Assembly (NCBI RefSeq): GCF_021261315.1
Contig: NZ_JAJSAX010000010.1
Coordinates: 50,937-114,936, forward strand
DNA: 64,000 bases
Direction of reading: 5' to 3'
From: Epilithonimonas sp. JDS
Lineage (GTDB): Bacteria; Bacteroidota; Bacteroidia; Flavobacteriales; Weeksellaceae
Made by a program: the position numbers and the translations under genes. Below are positions 9,623 to 18,103 of the stretch, one piece after another. The notes under the pieces are model-generated. The model searched no databases, was not told where the DNA came from, and saw only the letters and a program-made list of their open reading frames with translations. Numbering within the stretch: the stretch's first letter is position 1; every line of letters begins with the position of its first letter.

Positions 9623-10801
9623 ATGAGAAATAGAACTATTATTAAAATCATTCCGGTTGTCAGCGCTTTTATATTTTCTAATATATCAGCTCAGCGGGGA
9701 GTTCCTCCAAAAGACGTAACCACAATTACGCATTCTACAAATTATGCCCAACATCTGGATTTCCTTCCAGAGATGGTCAATCTTTTAAAAGTACCTGACG
9801 GATGGAAAGTTTCAATTGCGGCATCAGGTCTTGGAAAACCCAGGATGTTATATTACACACCTAACGGAAATCTCTACATCACCAGACGTGACACCGGAGA
9901 TGTCCTTCTTCTGAAAGACCCAAATGGTGACGGTAAATTTGAAGAAGTTAAAACCGTTGCTTCCGACTTCAAAGGGGTTCACGGCATCACAATGAAAGAC
10001 GGGAGGCTTTATTTGTGCAACAATAATGAATTGCGAAGATACAAAGTGAATCAGGATGGGACATTAGGTGATAAAGAAATGCTCTTCAAAGATATGCCGA
10101 GTGCAGGACAACATCCTAACAGAACTATGGATTTTGGACCCGATGGTAAACTTTACATTTCAATCGGATCGCTATGTAATGATTGTAAGGAATCTGATAG
10201 AGAGGCAGCAACTTTGGTGCAAGTCGATCCCATAACTTGGAAACGTACTATTTTTGCATCAGGACTTAGAAACACAATTGGATTTGGCTGGAGTCCTGTC
10301 AACGGCGAATTGTGGGGCGTTGACAATGGTGGTGATGCAAAAGGTGATGACTGGCCGCCTGAAGAACTAAACAATATCAAAGAAGGAAAAAATTACGGCT
10401 TTCCGTTTGCTTACGCAAAGAAAGAAGTCGATATATCCCGTGAAGATCCTGCCGGGAACAGCAAAGAAAAATGGGTAGAAACTACAGAACCTTCAGTTAT
10501 GGAGTTTCAGGCGCATATGGCACCCATCGGATTTCAGTTTTTTCCCGCTGGTTCGCCATTCAGTGGTGATGCGCTTGTCAACTGGCACGGATCCTGGAAC
10601 CGAAGTAAATCTGTAGGTTTCAAAGTGCAAAAGATCAAATTTTCAAATGGTCAGCCGGTGGCAGCAGAAGATTTTTTGACTGGTTTTCTTCAGGGCAAAA
10701 CAAGATTTGGGAGACCTGCTGGTCTTGCTATAACTCCGACTGGAACAGTGTTTATTTCGGATGATGCAAACGGTGTTCTTTATAGTATTAAACAAAAATA
10801 A
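9623..10801 (+). CDS. Secreted beta-propeller dehydrogenase, L-sorbosone/PQQ glucose dehydrogenase-like
   Basis: 392 residues with a signal peptide ending near SNISAQ. The rest is a six-bladed propeller with blade motifs such as PRMLYYTPNGNLYITRRDTG, HPNRTMDFGPDGKLYISIGS, FASGLRNTIGFGWSPVNGELW and FGRPAGLAITPTGTVFISDD. The GLRNTIGFGW segment and the periodic DG turns match the glucose/sorbosone dehydrogenase family, many of which use PQQ and oxidise sugars in the periplasm. No PQQ synthesis genes lie in the window, so cofactor use is uncertain. It starts an apparent two-gene operon with the SMP-30-like lipoprotein, separated by 5 nt. Confidence 0.88.
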   Translation: MRNRTIIKIIPVVSAFIFSNISAQRGVPPKDVTTITHSTNYAQHLDFLPEMVNLLKVPDGWKVSIAASGLGKPRMLYYTPNGNLYITRRDTGDVLLLKDPNGDGKFEEVKTVASDFKGVHGITMKDGRLYLCNNNELRRYKVNQDGTLGDKEMLFKDMPSAGQHPNRTMDFGPDGKLYISIGSLCNDCKESDREAATLVQVDPITWKRTIFASGLRNTIGFGWSPVNGELWGVDNGGDAKGDDWPPEELNNIKEGKNYGFPFAYAKKEVDISREDPAGNSKEKWVETTEPSVMEFQAHMAPIGFQFFPAGSPFSGDALVNWHGSWNRSKSVGFKVQKIKFSNGQPVAAEDFLTGFLQGKTRFGRPAGLAITPTGTVFISDDANGVLYSIKQK

Positions 10802-10806
10802 TAATT

Positions 10807-11772
10807 ATGAAAAAAATATTAATCTGTGTCCTTTTTACAGGCTGTACGGCCGCAATTCCGGATCAGCCAACTGCAAGAATAGAATTTAATGCACCCGAAA
10901 CTTACCCTGAAGGAATTGCTTACGACAGTATTTCAGATGTTTACTTTGTTTCTTCAGCTAGGCTTGGTAATATTGGTAAGGTAACCACAGCTGGCATTTA
11001 CAGCACAGTAATTACTGATCCTACCTTCAAATCTAGTTATGGTGTTAAGATACATCCTGATGGGAAACGTGTTTTTGCCTGCGTAGGTGATGCGAATTAC
11101 AGCAAATTCAGCACGCCTGAAACTAAGAAAAAAATGGCCCGCCTTGTCGGTATCGATATGGCTACAGGGAAAAAAACAGATGATATAAATCTGGCACACC
11201 TAGTTCCCGGGAATCATTTCCCAAACGACCTCACTTTTGACGGTCAACAGAACGCATACATAACAGACAGTTTTGCTAATGTCATTTATAAAGTAACTCC
11301 AGGTGGAAAGGCATCAGTTTTCACAGATAGTTCTATGTTTAAAACAGAAGGTGTTGGTCTCAATGGGATCGTTTATCATCCATCCGGATATCTGCTTACA
11401 ATCAGTGGTGCAACCGGAACTATATATAAAATAGACCTCAATACACCGAAAAATGTCACAAAAGTGATGACCGACCAATTTTTTATGAATGGTGACGGAC
11501 TGCTGCTTACCAGTAATAATAAACTTGTGGTGGTACAAAATGGAGGAAGCGATAAAATATATGAACTGACTTCGATGGACAACTGGTCATCAGCAAAATT
11601 ATCTGCATCAACGTTAGGAGCAGACCGTTTTACTTATCCCTCAACCGCTACAAAAGCAAAAGATAAGGTTTGGATAATGAATGCCAAGTTTTCAGAACTC
11701 ACAGACAGCACAAATGTTCCTTCTAAAAAATTTGCGATACAGCATGCGAGGTTGATGCCGTTACCGAAATAA
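10807..11772 (+). CDS. SMP-30/gluconolactonase-like lipoprotein
   Basis: 321 residues. The N-terminus MKKILICVLFTGC is a short lipoprotein signal, so the protein is anchored in the periplasm or at the surface. The body is a six-bladed propeller with NHL/SMP-30-type blades (YPEGIAYDSISDVYFVSS, FPNDLTFDGQQNAYITDS, GLNGIVYHPSGYLLTISG). The SMP-30 family includes lactonases that hydrolyse sugar lactones, the product of the sugar dehydrogenase encoded just upstream, so oxidation followed by lactone opening is a coherent inferred pathway. Metal ligands cannot be assigned by eye. The start is only 5 nt after the previous stop. Confidence 0.82.
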   Translation: MKKILICVLFTGCTAAIPDQPTARIEFNAPETYPEGIAYDSISDVYFVSSARLGNIGKVTTAGIYSTVITDPTFKSSYGVKIHPDGKRVFACVGDANYSKFSTPETKKKMARLVGIDMATGKKTDDINLAHLVPGNHFPNDLTFDGQQNAYITDSFANVIYKVTPGGKASVFTDSSMFKTEGVGLNGIVYHPSGYLLTISGATGTIYKIDLNTPKNVTKVMTDQFFMNGDGLLLTSNNKLVVVQNGGSDKIYELTSMDNWSSAKLSASTLGADRFTYPSTATKAKDKVWIMNAKFSELTDSTNVPSKKFAIQHARLMPLPK

Positions 11773-11941
11773 TTACAAAACAATATCAGATTTGCTGGAT
11801 TTTTATTTATCATACCCCCATATAAATATACAGGAAAGAATACATTTTTAGATGGTGTGCTAATTCATATGTATTTCTAGGCTTAGTTTTTGTAAAGAGA
11901 ACAATATCAATCACTAACCAATTAAAAAAAATATTATTATT

Positions 11942-12550
11942 ATGAAAAAATTGATTTTAAGCTCTATGGCATTGATAGCGATCATAGCTTGCGAAAAGAA
12001 AGAAACAACAAGTGCAAGTGGCTCAGTTGACAGTTCAGCGGTAACGGCTGATACTTCCGTTACGATGACCGACTCCACATCGGTAGCTCCAACTACAAAC
12101 CAGAGCAACTCTGACTTAACAGATCAGGATAAGAAATTTGCTGACGCCGCTGCACAAGGTGGGATGGCAGAAGTGATGCTTGGAGAGCTTGCTTCATCAA
12201 ATGGAACCAATGCGTCGGTAAAAGCTTTAGGCGCTATGATGGTAAGGGACCACGGTAAAGCTAATGAGGAACTCAAAAGCTGGGCTTCGGCAGCCGGATA
12301 TTCATTACCAAGCTCAGTCACTGCGGAGCAGCAGAAGACCTATGATGAGCTGAAAGCTAAAAAAGGCGCTGAGTTTGACCGTATGTTCGCAGATGTAATG
12401 GTTAACGATCACAAAAAAGTTTTAGCCGCGTTTAAGAAAGAATCTACGGAAGGTAGTGAAGCATCCCTTAAATCATTTGCCACAAAGACGGTTCCGACTT
12501 TGGAACACCATTTAATGGAGTCCGAAAAAACAAAATCAACTGTCAAATAA
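11942..12550 (+). CDS. DUF4142 lipoprotein
   Basis: 202 residues. The lipobox region LIAIIAC is followed by a Ser/Thr-rich linker (about residues 20-60) and a helical domain of about 140 residues with FADAAAQGGMAEVMLGELA, AMMVRDHGKANEEL and FDRMFADVMVNDHKKVL. This is the DUF4142 pattern, a ferritin-like four-helix fold with conserved HxK/DH positions, found in periplasmic proteins linked to stress. No enzymatic role is established. It is transcribed alone and ends before an exceptionally long perfect palindrome that should act as its terminator. Confidence 0.9.
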   Translation: MKKLILSSMALIAIIACEKKETTSASGSVDSSAVTADTSVTMTDSTSVAPTTNQSNSDLTDQDKKFADAAAQGGMAEVMLGELASSNGTNASVKALGAMMVRDHGKANEELKSWASAAGYSLPSSVTAEQQKTYDELKAKKGAEFDRMFADVMVNDHKKVLAAFKKESTEGSEASLKSFATKTVPTLEHHLMESEKTKSTVK

Positions 12551-12599
12551 GCTGATTAAATCACATTGGTGCTTGGAAATGACACATATTTTCCCAATT

Positions 12600-12645
12600 A
12601 ATAAAGGGAGAGGCCTGATATCAGGCCTCTCCCTTTATTTTAATC
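12600..12645 (+). terminator. 40-nt perfect palindrome terminator
   Basis: Positions 12600-12639 read identically on both strands. The core AGGCCTGATATCAGGCCT is flanked by GGGAG and CTCCC, then ATAAA and TTTAT. It would form a very stable GC-rich hairpin followed by a T-rich tail, 50 nt after the DUF4142 stop. It should work in both directions. Confidence 0.9.
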
Positions 12646-12716
12646 AATCTATTTGAGTATTACATTTCTTTTTAATTTGTATTCTAAGCTCTTATTAAAG
12701 TGCATCACGTTATTCT

Positions 12717-12830
12717 CTATGTGCGAGTTATTGGTGTAAGACCATTCAATGCCGAAACGTTCGGCAGTTTTCCATTGATATCAAATCTGGATCCGTGGCA
12801 AGGGCAGTCACAAGATACCTCAGAAGGATT
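12717..12830 (-). pseudogene. Relic of a Rieske [2Fe-2S] domain
   Basis: Between two stop codons the minus strand reads about 37 codons beginning NPSEVSCDCPCHGSRFDIN. CPCHGSRF is the second Cys-His pair of a Rieske cluster. In flavobacteria this pair closes the C-terminal domain of FAD-dependent oxidoreductases. The first Cys-His pair and the FAD domain are absent, so this is a leftover fragment and cannot hold a cluster. It sits between the DUF4142 terminator and the DUF4385 gene. Confidence 0.7.
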
Positions 12831-12895
12831 CTAAATCTTAGTTTTATCAAAACTGTTCCAGATAGTTTATACAATAGGTGTTACTAAGTTTTAAG

Positions 12896-13381
12896 TCATC
12901 CAAGATCTTTTTTCCATTGGATCTTCATATTTGAATAAACAGGATTTTCTTCGGCCTCTTTCCATTTTTTATAAAATATCTCAGCCGCTTTTGCTTTTGC
13001 AGGGTCACCTGTACCGCGTTCGTTAAGTTTGTAATCATTGTTGGCATCATACTTTTTTCCGCCTTTATAATTGAAATAACGTCTTGCTCTTGTAAAACCC
13101 ATTTGAAGATATTTTCTAGCCATATCAGCTCCTACAAAATCGTTTTGTTTGAGGTATCTGATAAATAGGTCAAAAATTTTCTCTGAACTTTCTGCAGCGA
13201 TCTCTGAATTTTTAAATCGCCAGTATTGACCGATTTCCGATTTATAAGGTTCACAAATCAAGACCCCCTGTTCTCCTTTGCCAACCCTGTAATTTTCCGG
13301 ATATTTGCGGTAATCAATACCGGGCTTCCAGAAATAATTTTCAGATTTAAAATTCAGATAACTTGGTTTGTCATTACTCAT
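12896..13381 (-). CDS. DUF4385 family protein
   Basis: 161 residues from ATG at 13381 (MSNDKPSY); an in-frame ATG 33 nt upstream is open but adds a segment absent from the family. The protein carries IDYRKYPENYRVGKGEQG, LICEPYKSEIGQYWRFK and VGADMARKYLQMGFTRARRY, the hallmark blocks of DUF4385. This is a soluble bacterial family of about 150 residues with no known biochemical role. It is transcribed alone on the minus strand. No signal peptide or membrane segment is present. Confidence 0.85.
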   Translation of the reverse strand: MSNDKPSYLNFKSENYFWKPGIDYRKYPENYRVGKGEQGVLICEPYKSEIGQYWRFKNSEIAAESSEKIFDLFIRYLKQNDFVGADMARKYLQMGFTRARRYFNYKGGKKYDANNDYKLNERGTGDPAKAKAAEIFYKKWKEAEENPVYSNMKIQWKKDLG

Positions 13382-13576
13382 TAAAATAGATAAACAAATG
13401 AGGTGCCTAGTCATTTATTTAGACCCTTGGACAGTAAAATTTGTTGACATTACTTTCTGTTTGAATTCTATATTAAATGAAGATAATCACATTCATGTGG
13501 TATAGCGCACGGTGATATTTTTAGGATGACTATGTATTGATTAAATATCCGCCAAAAATAAAAAAGTAACTATGTC

Positions 13577-13639
13577 ATGGCTATTATTGCGTTTCTCTTT
13601 CCCCTGATCATTGGATATATGATAGCAAAATATATTTAA
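13577..13639 (+). CDS. Possible 20-residue membrane peptide
   Basis: ATG to TAA gives MAIIAFLFPLIIGYMIAKYI, a single hydrophobic helix with a C-terminal Lys. It recalls tiny membrane peptides such as KdpF, but no kdp genes are nearby. AT-rich DNA yields such frames by chance, so support is weak. Confidence 0.2.
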   Translation: MAIIAFLFPLIIGYMIAKYI

Positions 13640-13717
13640 AACTGACTGTATCAAACTTTCACTTTAGTTGAACAATGATTCATCACGGGTGGCTTGCTTT
13701 TGGTTTTGGTAGTGGAT

Positions 13718-14691
13718 ATGAAAAAAAAACTGATATACGACCCGAGTATGGATACTTTAAGCGCTGAAGAAGTAATTCTTCTCAAGCGCGCGTGTAATTC
13801 TATTAAGATATTTGTCGGACGATCGGCAATAATCAATCATACGAATTATCGAACCAGAGATGCACATGCAACAACTTATTTTAATTTATGTGGGACCTTT
13901 TCAGTCTATGACAATTTTGAGGAACATATTGTTTTTCCAGCAGGACATACAGCCTGCATCATTAGAATTTCCAATCCCCATATGAAGCTGGTGTCGCAAA
14001 AAAGAACAATCCCTACTTACGGATTTTCACTTAAGATCTTCAATAATCAAGAGACGATCCTCAATTTGCCTATGGTCAATTTCCCATTGTTTCCAATAAT
14101 CAGTATCTCTCGGTTTCTAAAAATATTTACAGCCCTTAATGTTTTTTTTCAGGTGGCTTTCTGCAGAAATTTTGGCAAACTCTCAAAATTGCAAAAAATA
14201 CAATAGCAGTAAGTCCGGGGTTCTTTCATCCCTCATTTATGATACAGGTCAAAAGATTTCTCGCAAAGTGGAACCATTTCATTCTTTCTCATGATTATCA
14301 TAGTATTGGTGCTTATAGATTGGGTGATCACATTGTAAAATATAAACTGGTTCCTGTAGCGGTGGATGTTAAATCAGCTGAGAAAAGAATCGATCAGGCT
14401 ATAGAAGATTATTTTTCCAATCATCATTATGAACTGGAACTGATGGTACAGTATTGTTACAATTTAAAAGACCAGCCTGTCAACCGGTTAAATAAGATGT
14501 GGAAAGATTCTGATTTTATTTCTATTGGCAGAATTAAGATAAACAACCTTATTGATAAGGAGGATAGAGCAGTGGAGGAGATGTCATTTAATCCATTTGA
14601 AAGTATATCCGGTCTTAAACCTGTTGGGCGAATTCAAAAATTGCGTGATGAAGCCTACAAGATCTCATTGAAAACCAGAAATGGAAATTAA
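13718..14691 (+). pseudogene. Catalase-family protein (y4iL-like), single frameshift
   Basis: Two adjacent frames join into one protein of about 324 residues if one T is restored to the T8 run at 14142-14149. The first part (KKKLIYDPSMDTLSAEEV, then RDAHATTYFNLCGTFSV and an RISNPHMK segment) resembles the N-terminal half of heme catalase-like proteins. The second frame continues with GGFLQKFWQTLKIAKNTIAV, SIGAYRLGDHIVKYKLVPV and a C-terminal SFNPFESISGLKPVGRIQKL, matching the y4iL-like subgroup thought to handle organic peroxides. The start MKKKLIYD at 13718 is preferred over 13694. As written the gene is broken and the product would lose the heme-proximal half. A sequencing error in the homopolymer is possible. 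Confidence 0.75.
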
Positions 14692-14782
14692 AGATTGATC
14701 TGACTATGTTTTTGTCATAACGATATATCACGGTCTACAATAAGCATTGGGTTATTCCTAAGTTTCTTAAATTTTACAAAAC

Positions 14783-14814
14783 AAAACTATCTAAGCAAAT
14801 GGTTAGATAGTTTT
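14783..14814. terminator. Bidirectional hairpin terminator
   Basis: AAAACTATCTAA (14783-14794) pairs perfectly with TTAGATAGTTTT (14803-14814) across an 8-nt loop. The 12-bp stem lies between the convergent catalase-like pseudogene and the small minus-strand gene and should serve both. Confidence 0.8.
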
Positions 14815-14859
14815 GATATTGTAATGCATTTTATTATGTAGAAAATTTAATCTCACTAA

Positions 14860-15081
14860 TTAAAAATTCACCCTGATATCAATGGGCTGCTTCATTTTGA
14901 TAGTTACCTTATTAATATCTTCTTCAACATTGAATTCAGCTTTTGAATAGAGACCGTCGTCCTTCTTCTGCTGTACTTCTATATCACCGAATCCTATTTC
15001 TTCTTTAGGTATTTCAATAAAGTAGTCTTCGGTTTCTTCACTTTTGGAAAAGTGTTCCTTTTTAAAATCTATGAATTGCAT
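14860..15081 (-). CDS. Small acidic/lysine-rich hypothetical protein
   Basis: 73 residues from ATG at 15081 (MQFIDFKKEHF); an upstream ATG at 15111 would add ten residues. The sequence is highly charged (SEETEDYFIEIPKEE, QQKKDDGLYSK) with no signal peptide or membrane helix. It ends on a bidirectional terminator and has no operon partner. I do not recognise the family. The balanced composition, clean end and terminator support a real gene. Confidence 0.5.
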   Translation of the reverse strand: MQFIDFKKEHFSKSEETEDYFIEIPKEEIGFGDIEVQQKKDDGLYSKAEFNVEEDINKVTIKMKQPIDIRVNF

Positions 15082-15251
15082 ATCAGTAATGTATTTGGTT
15101 AGGTAATACACCTATCAAATACCATACAAAATCAGTGTTATTGCAAGCATTTTGTAGGTGTGGTATTTGTGCTTATCTAAATTTCAACGCAATTAAATAC
15201 TGATCAGCTCGTGACATATCAGTTAAATAGTGTCCGGGCTCATACAGTTGA

Positions 15252-15273
15252 AAATCCCGATATGTTGGGATTT
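15252..15273 (-). terminator. Hairpin after the small basic protein gene
   Basis: AAATCCC (15252-15258) and GGGATTT (15267-15273) form a 7-bp stem just past the minus-strand stop at 15293. The same AAATCCC/GGGATTT arms recur in the stronger hairpin at 49523-49546. Confidence 0.5.
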
Positions 15274-15292
15274 GTTTCTAACGATCAGACCA

Positions 15293-15424
15293 TTAGTCAC
15301 CTTTTTTATGATCGTGTTTTTTAAGAGAAGGCTTGTTCTTTGGCGTTTCCTTATTGTCATGCTGACGTTTGTCCAGTTTTTCTGTGGATTCCGCCATTTT
15401 TTTTGGTCCCGGTTTAATTCCCAT
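15293..15424 (-). CDS. 43-residue lysine-rich small protein
   Basis: The minus strand encodes MGIKPGPKKMAESTEKLDKR followed by a Lys/His-rich tail ending HDHKKGD. It has about 30 percent basic residues, no hydrophobic segment, and a hairpin 20 nt beyond its stop. The composition suggests a small nucleic-acid-binding or stress protein, but I cannot place it in a family. The coherent start, charged sequence and terminator argue it is real. The overlapping frame with different residues is unlikely. Confidence 0.5.
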   Translation of the reverse strand: MGIKPGPKKMAESTEKLDKRQHDNKETPKNKPSLKKHDHKKGD

Positions 15425-15680
15425 AATATCAAAATTTAAAGTTTAACGAACTAATATTTAGAAATTAACTTCATAACTAATGCCAATCTATTACATACCA
15501 GCGAATTAGTCTATGAGCGAAGATTATTTGAGATAATGTGTATTGTTTGAATGAATATTCCACTTTATGTATTCCCTTAATGTAAAGAGATTTACAATGC
15601 AATTGTGGTTGTGCCTCAAAAAAGATTCGGCCGTTTACCAATAAAAAAATGCTTCATTAAGTAAGAATGACTTGAAAATT

Positions 15681-16457
15681 TTATGTCCGGTCAAGTTCGA
15701 TCCAGACAGGAGCATGATCACTCCTTTTTTCCCAGCCGCGGACTTCCTTATCGACACCTCCATGTATCAGGCTGGACTTCAGATAGGGGCTGAGAAGAAT
15801 ATGATCAAGTCTGATTCCCGCATTTCTGTCGTACGCTTTGTACAGGTAGTCCCAAAAAGTATAGATTGTTTCGTCCGGAAATAATGTGCGAATAGAATCT
15901 GTCCATCCATTTTTCAACAGTTGGCTGTAAGCATTCTTGACCTCTGGCTGATAAAGTGCGTCATCTTTCCATCTTTCAGGTTTGTAAACATCCTTTTCAG
16001 TCGGAATAATATTAAAATCACCTATTAATATGGCAGGCAGATCCATATCGATAAATTGCTTTGTTCTTTTTTTAAAACGCTTGATCCAATCCATTTTGTA
16101 TTCAAACTTAGGCCCCGGGAAAGGATTTCCATTCGGTAAGTAGAGACAGCAGATGACAATCTGGTCAATGATGACTTCGAGATAGCGGCTTTGGATATCA
16201 TCTTCATTACCAGGGAGAGAACGTTGAACCTCTGTCATTTCGAACCCTCTCGACAAAATCGCCACGCCGTTCCATTGCTTCTGTCCTTGCCAAATGGCCT
16301 GATAGCCTGCTTCATTGATTTCCGCAATGGGAAACTTTTCCTGCGGTGCCTTCAATTCCTGAAGGCATACGATATCAGGTTTTGCATTTTTCAGCCATTT
16401 AAGAAGGACAGGCAGGCGGCCATTGATGCCATTTACATTATATGTGGCTATTTTCAT
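15681..16457 (-). CDS. xth: Exodeoxyribonuclease III
   Basis: 258 residues, full length for the ExoIII/AP-endonuclease family. Motifs are MKIATYNVNGI (N7), CLQELKAPQ (E34, Mg ligand), ILIGDFNIIPT (catalytic Asp and Asn), IRLDHILLS and, at the end, KRSDHAPVWIEL (catalytic His). The enzyme cuts DNA at abasic sites and degrades 3' ends in base-excision repair in the cytosol. It is transcribed alone. The E. coli-like name is used by motif identity; the Bacteroidetes copy could be called xthA or exoA. Confidence 0.95.
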   Translation of the reverse strand: MKIATYNVNGINGRLPVLLKWLKNAKPDIVCLQELKAPQEKFPIAEINEAGYQAIWQGQKQWNGVAILSRGFEMTEVQRSLPGNEDDIQSRYLEVIIDQIVICCLYLPNGNPFPGPKFEYKMDWIKRFKKRTKQFIDMDLPAILIGDFNIIPTEKDVYKPERWKDDALYQPEVKNAYSQLLKNGWTDSIRTLFPDETIYTFWDYLYKAYDRNAGIRLDHILLSPYLKSSLIHGGVDKEVRGWEKRSDHAPVWIELDRT

Positions 16458-16721
16458 CGCAGTGAATTTGGTTTATATTAATTTAAGTTGTTTTCTGAAC
16501 TGTAGTCGGTCTTTTCATTCATAATACCGTGTGTGGGCGGTCTTTTTATTCTTTACTAAAGATTCATTTATCTGCTTTGAAAGAAAACGAATTATCAATA
16601 ATCAACAAAAATTGTACTAATGATAAATAAGCTTACTGCATTAAAAAGTTGGTATTATGACTGTGATCATAATAAATTACAAATCAAGTTACTAGATTTG
16701 AATATCACAAAACAAATTATT

Positions 16722-16958
16722 ATGAAAAAGTTTCTTTTAGCATTTAGTGTCTTAACTATTATGAGCTGCTCAAAAAATGATTCCTCACAGACCAGTTCCA
16801 CGAGCAGTGATTCTTTAGCATCGGATAGTACAGCAGCCATTCCAAATCCCGCACCTCAGACTGACAGTGCTACAGCTTCCGCATCAGCAGCAACTTCTGG
16901 AACGATGTCTGACAGTACCTCAAATTCATCTCCTTCAAGAAGGGATTCTGCCAGATAG
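16722..16958 (+). CDS. Small Ser/Thr-rich lipoprotein
   Basis: 78 residues from ATG at 16722. MKKFLLAFSVLTIMSC is a clean lipoprotein signal and the remaining 60 residues are low-complexity Ser, Thr, Ala and Asp. There is no folded domain. Composition and lipobox resemble the N-terminal part of the DUF4142 lipoprotein at 11942, so it could be a linker-only relative. An upstream in-frame ATG at 16620 would place the signal internally and is rejected. Confidence 0.65.
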   Translation: MKKFLLAFSVLTIMSCSKNDSSQTSSTSSDSLASDSTAAIPNPAPQTDSATASASAATSGTMSDSTSNSSPSRRDSAR

Positions 16959-17392
16959 CTCAGTTTGACAAGTTATTAAACGTTTTTTTCCTAAATGTTA
17001 ATTGCAGATCGAAGATTTACATTCTGATAAATTTCCGTAGATCACATTTTCATCTTGTAAGAAAACCTTTTTATTTTTTCCTGCAAAAAAATGCTGTTTT
17101 GGCCTTTTTAAGCCTCTCAAATTATATGGAAAACGACGGCACATGCCTCCAAGTCGAAATGTAATATATCCTTGCCAAGTTTAATTATTTGGTATTTTAA
17201 ATTAGCATATTCGTATTTATAACTAATCATTATTGTGTAATATGTAATTTTACATGTTATTGTCTTGCCTGGGCATAAATTTTGAATGATGCGAAAAACA
17301 AACTTGAAGATGAAAAATAATTATATCAAATTAATTATATGTTTCTATTGATCATAGTACCAGGTCATTTGGGATTTTAAAATTAGGATGTT
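16959..17392. other. 434-bp AT-rich intergenic region
   Basis: I see no gene, no strong hairpin and no full TTG/TAnnTTTG promoter. It presumably holds the crp-type promoter and the lipoprotein terminator. Confidence 0.4.
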
Positions 17393-17989
17393 ATGGTTAT
17401 CAAGCAATGTATTTTAGAGTCGGTCGGTGCAATTACGAAAAATTGTGACTCCGCTGAAACAATATTTTTGGAAAACGATGTTCCAAAATTCTATTACCAG
17501 ATCATCAATGGTAAAATCAAGCTTAACAACTACAATCCAGAGGGCAAGGAAGTTCTTCACAACATCCTTGAAAATGGACAGAGCATAGGAGAGTCCTCAC
17601 TTTTCCTTGATGGTACTTATCCGGTAAATGCTATTACGTTAAGTTCTTGTGTTGTTTTAGTGCTGCGGAGATCTGCTTTTATGAATCTTTTAATGAATAA
17701 TCCTAAAATAAGTTTGGAAATCAATAAGCGCATTTCCAGTTTTCTCCATTTTAAACACGTGATGGTACAAATCATCTGTACACATAATCCAACGGCGAAA
17801 TTAACAGCATTACTGGATTATTTGAAAAGTATTCAAAAGATACAGGAGCCTTTTGCTTTTCAGGTTCCCTTTACCCGTCAGGAATTAGCCAATTTGACTG
17901 GACTTTGTGTTGAAACCACTATAAGGACTGTCAAAATAATGGAGAGGAACAACATTGTCAAGATTAGGAATAGAAAGATCCTATACTAA
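17393..17989 (+). CDS. Crp/Fnr-family transcription regulator
   Basis: 198 residues. The N-terminal cyclic-nucleotide-binding-like barrel (about residues 20-110) contains YYQIINGKIKLNNYNPEGKE and GQSIGESSLFLDGTYPVNA. A dimerisation helix follows, then a C-terminal winged helix with PFTRQELANLTGLCVETTIR. There is no Cys cluster for Fe-S sensing, so it is not a true FNR. In flavobacteria such regulators often answer stress signals with unknown ligands. It is transcribed alone, upstream of the CinA-type gene, with a 114-nt gap. Confidence 0.92.
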   Translation: MVIKQCILESVGAITKNCDSAETIFLENDVPKFYYQIINGKIKLNNYNPEGKEVLHNILENGQSIGESSLFLDGTYPVNAITLSSCVVLVLRRSAFMNLLMNNPKISLEINKRISSFLHFKHVMVQIICTHNPTAKLTALLDYLKSIQKIQEPFAFQVPFTRQELANLTGLCVETTIRTVKIMERNNIVKIRNRKILY

Positions 17990-18103
17990 GATAGTATGTT
18001 CAAATTTTTTATTTCATTCCTAGAATGTTACCAAGGTCAGAAAATCTGCATTATTTAAAAACTATTTTGTCAATGTCAAAGTAACGATTCAAAATTATAA
18101 TTC

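Noticed and set aside
9623..11772. PQQ-dependent glucose dehydrogenase operon with cofactor synthesis
   Set aside because: No pqq genes are present in the window, so a specific cofactor or the gcd name is not justified.
15223..15432. 69-codon minus-strand frame over the small basic protein
   Set aside because: The neighbouring frame gives the cleaner lysine-rich protein and ends at a hairpin; this one has no protein-like pattern.
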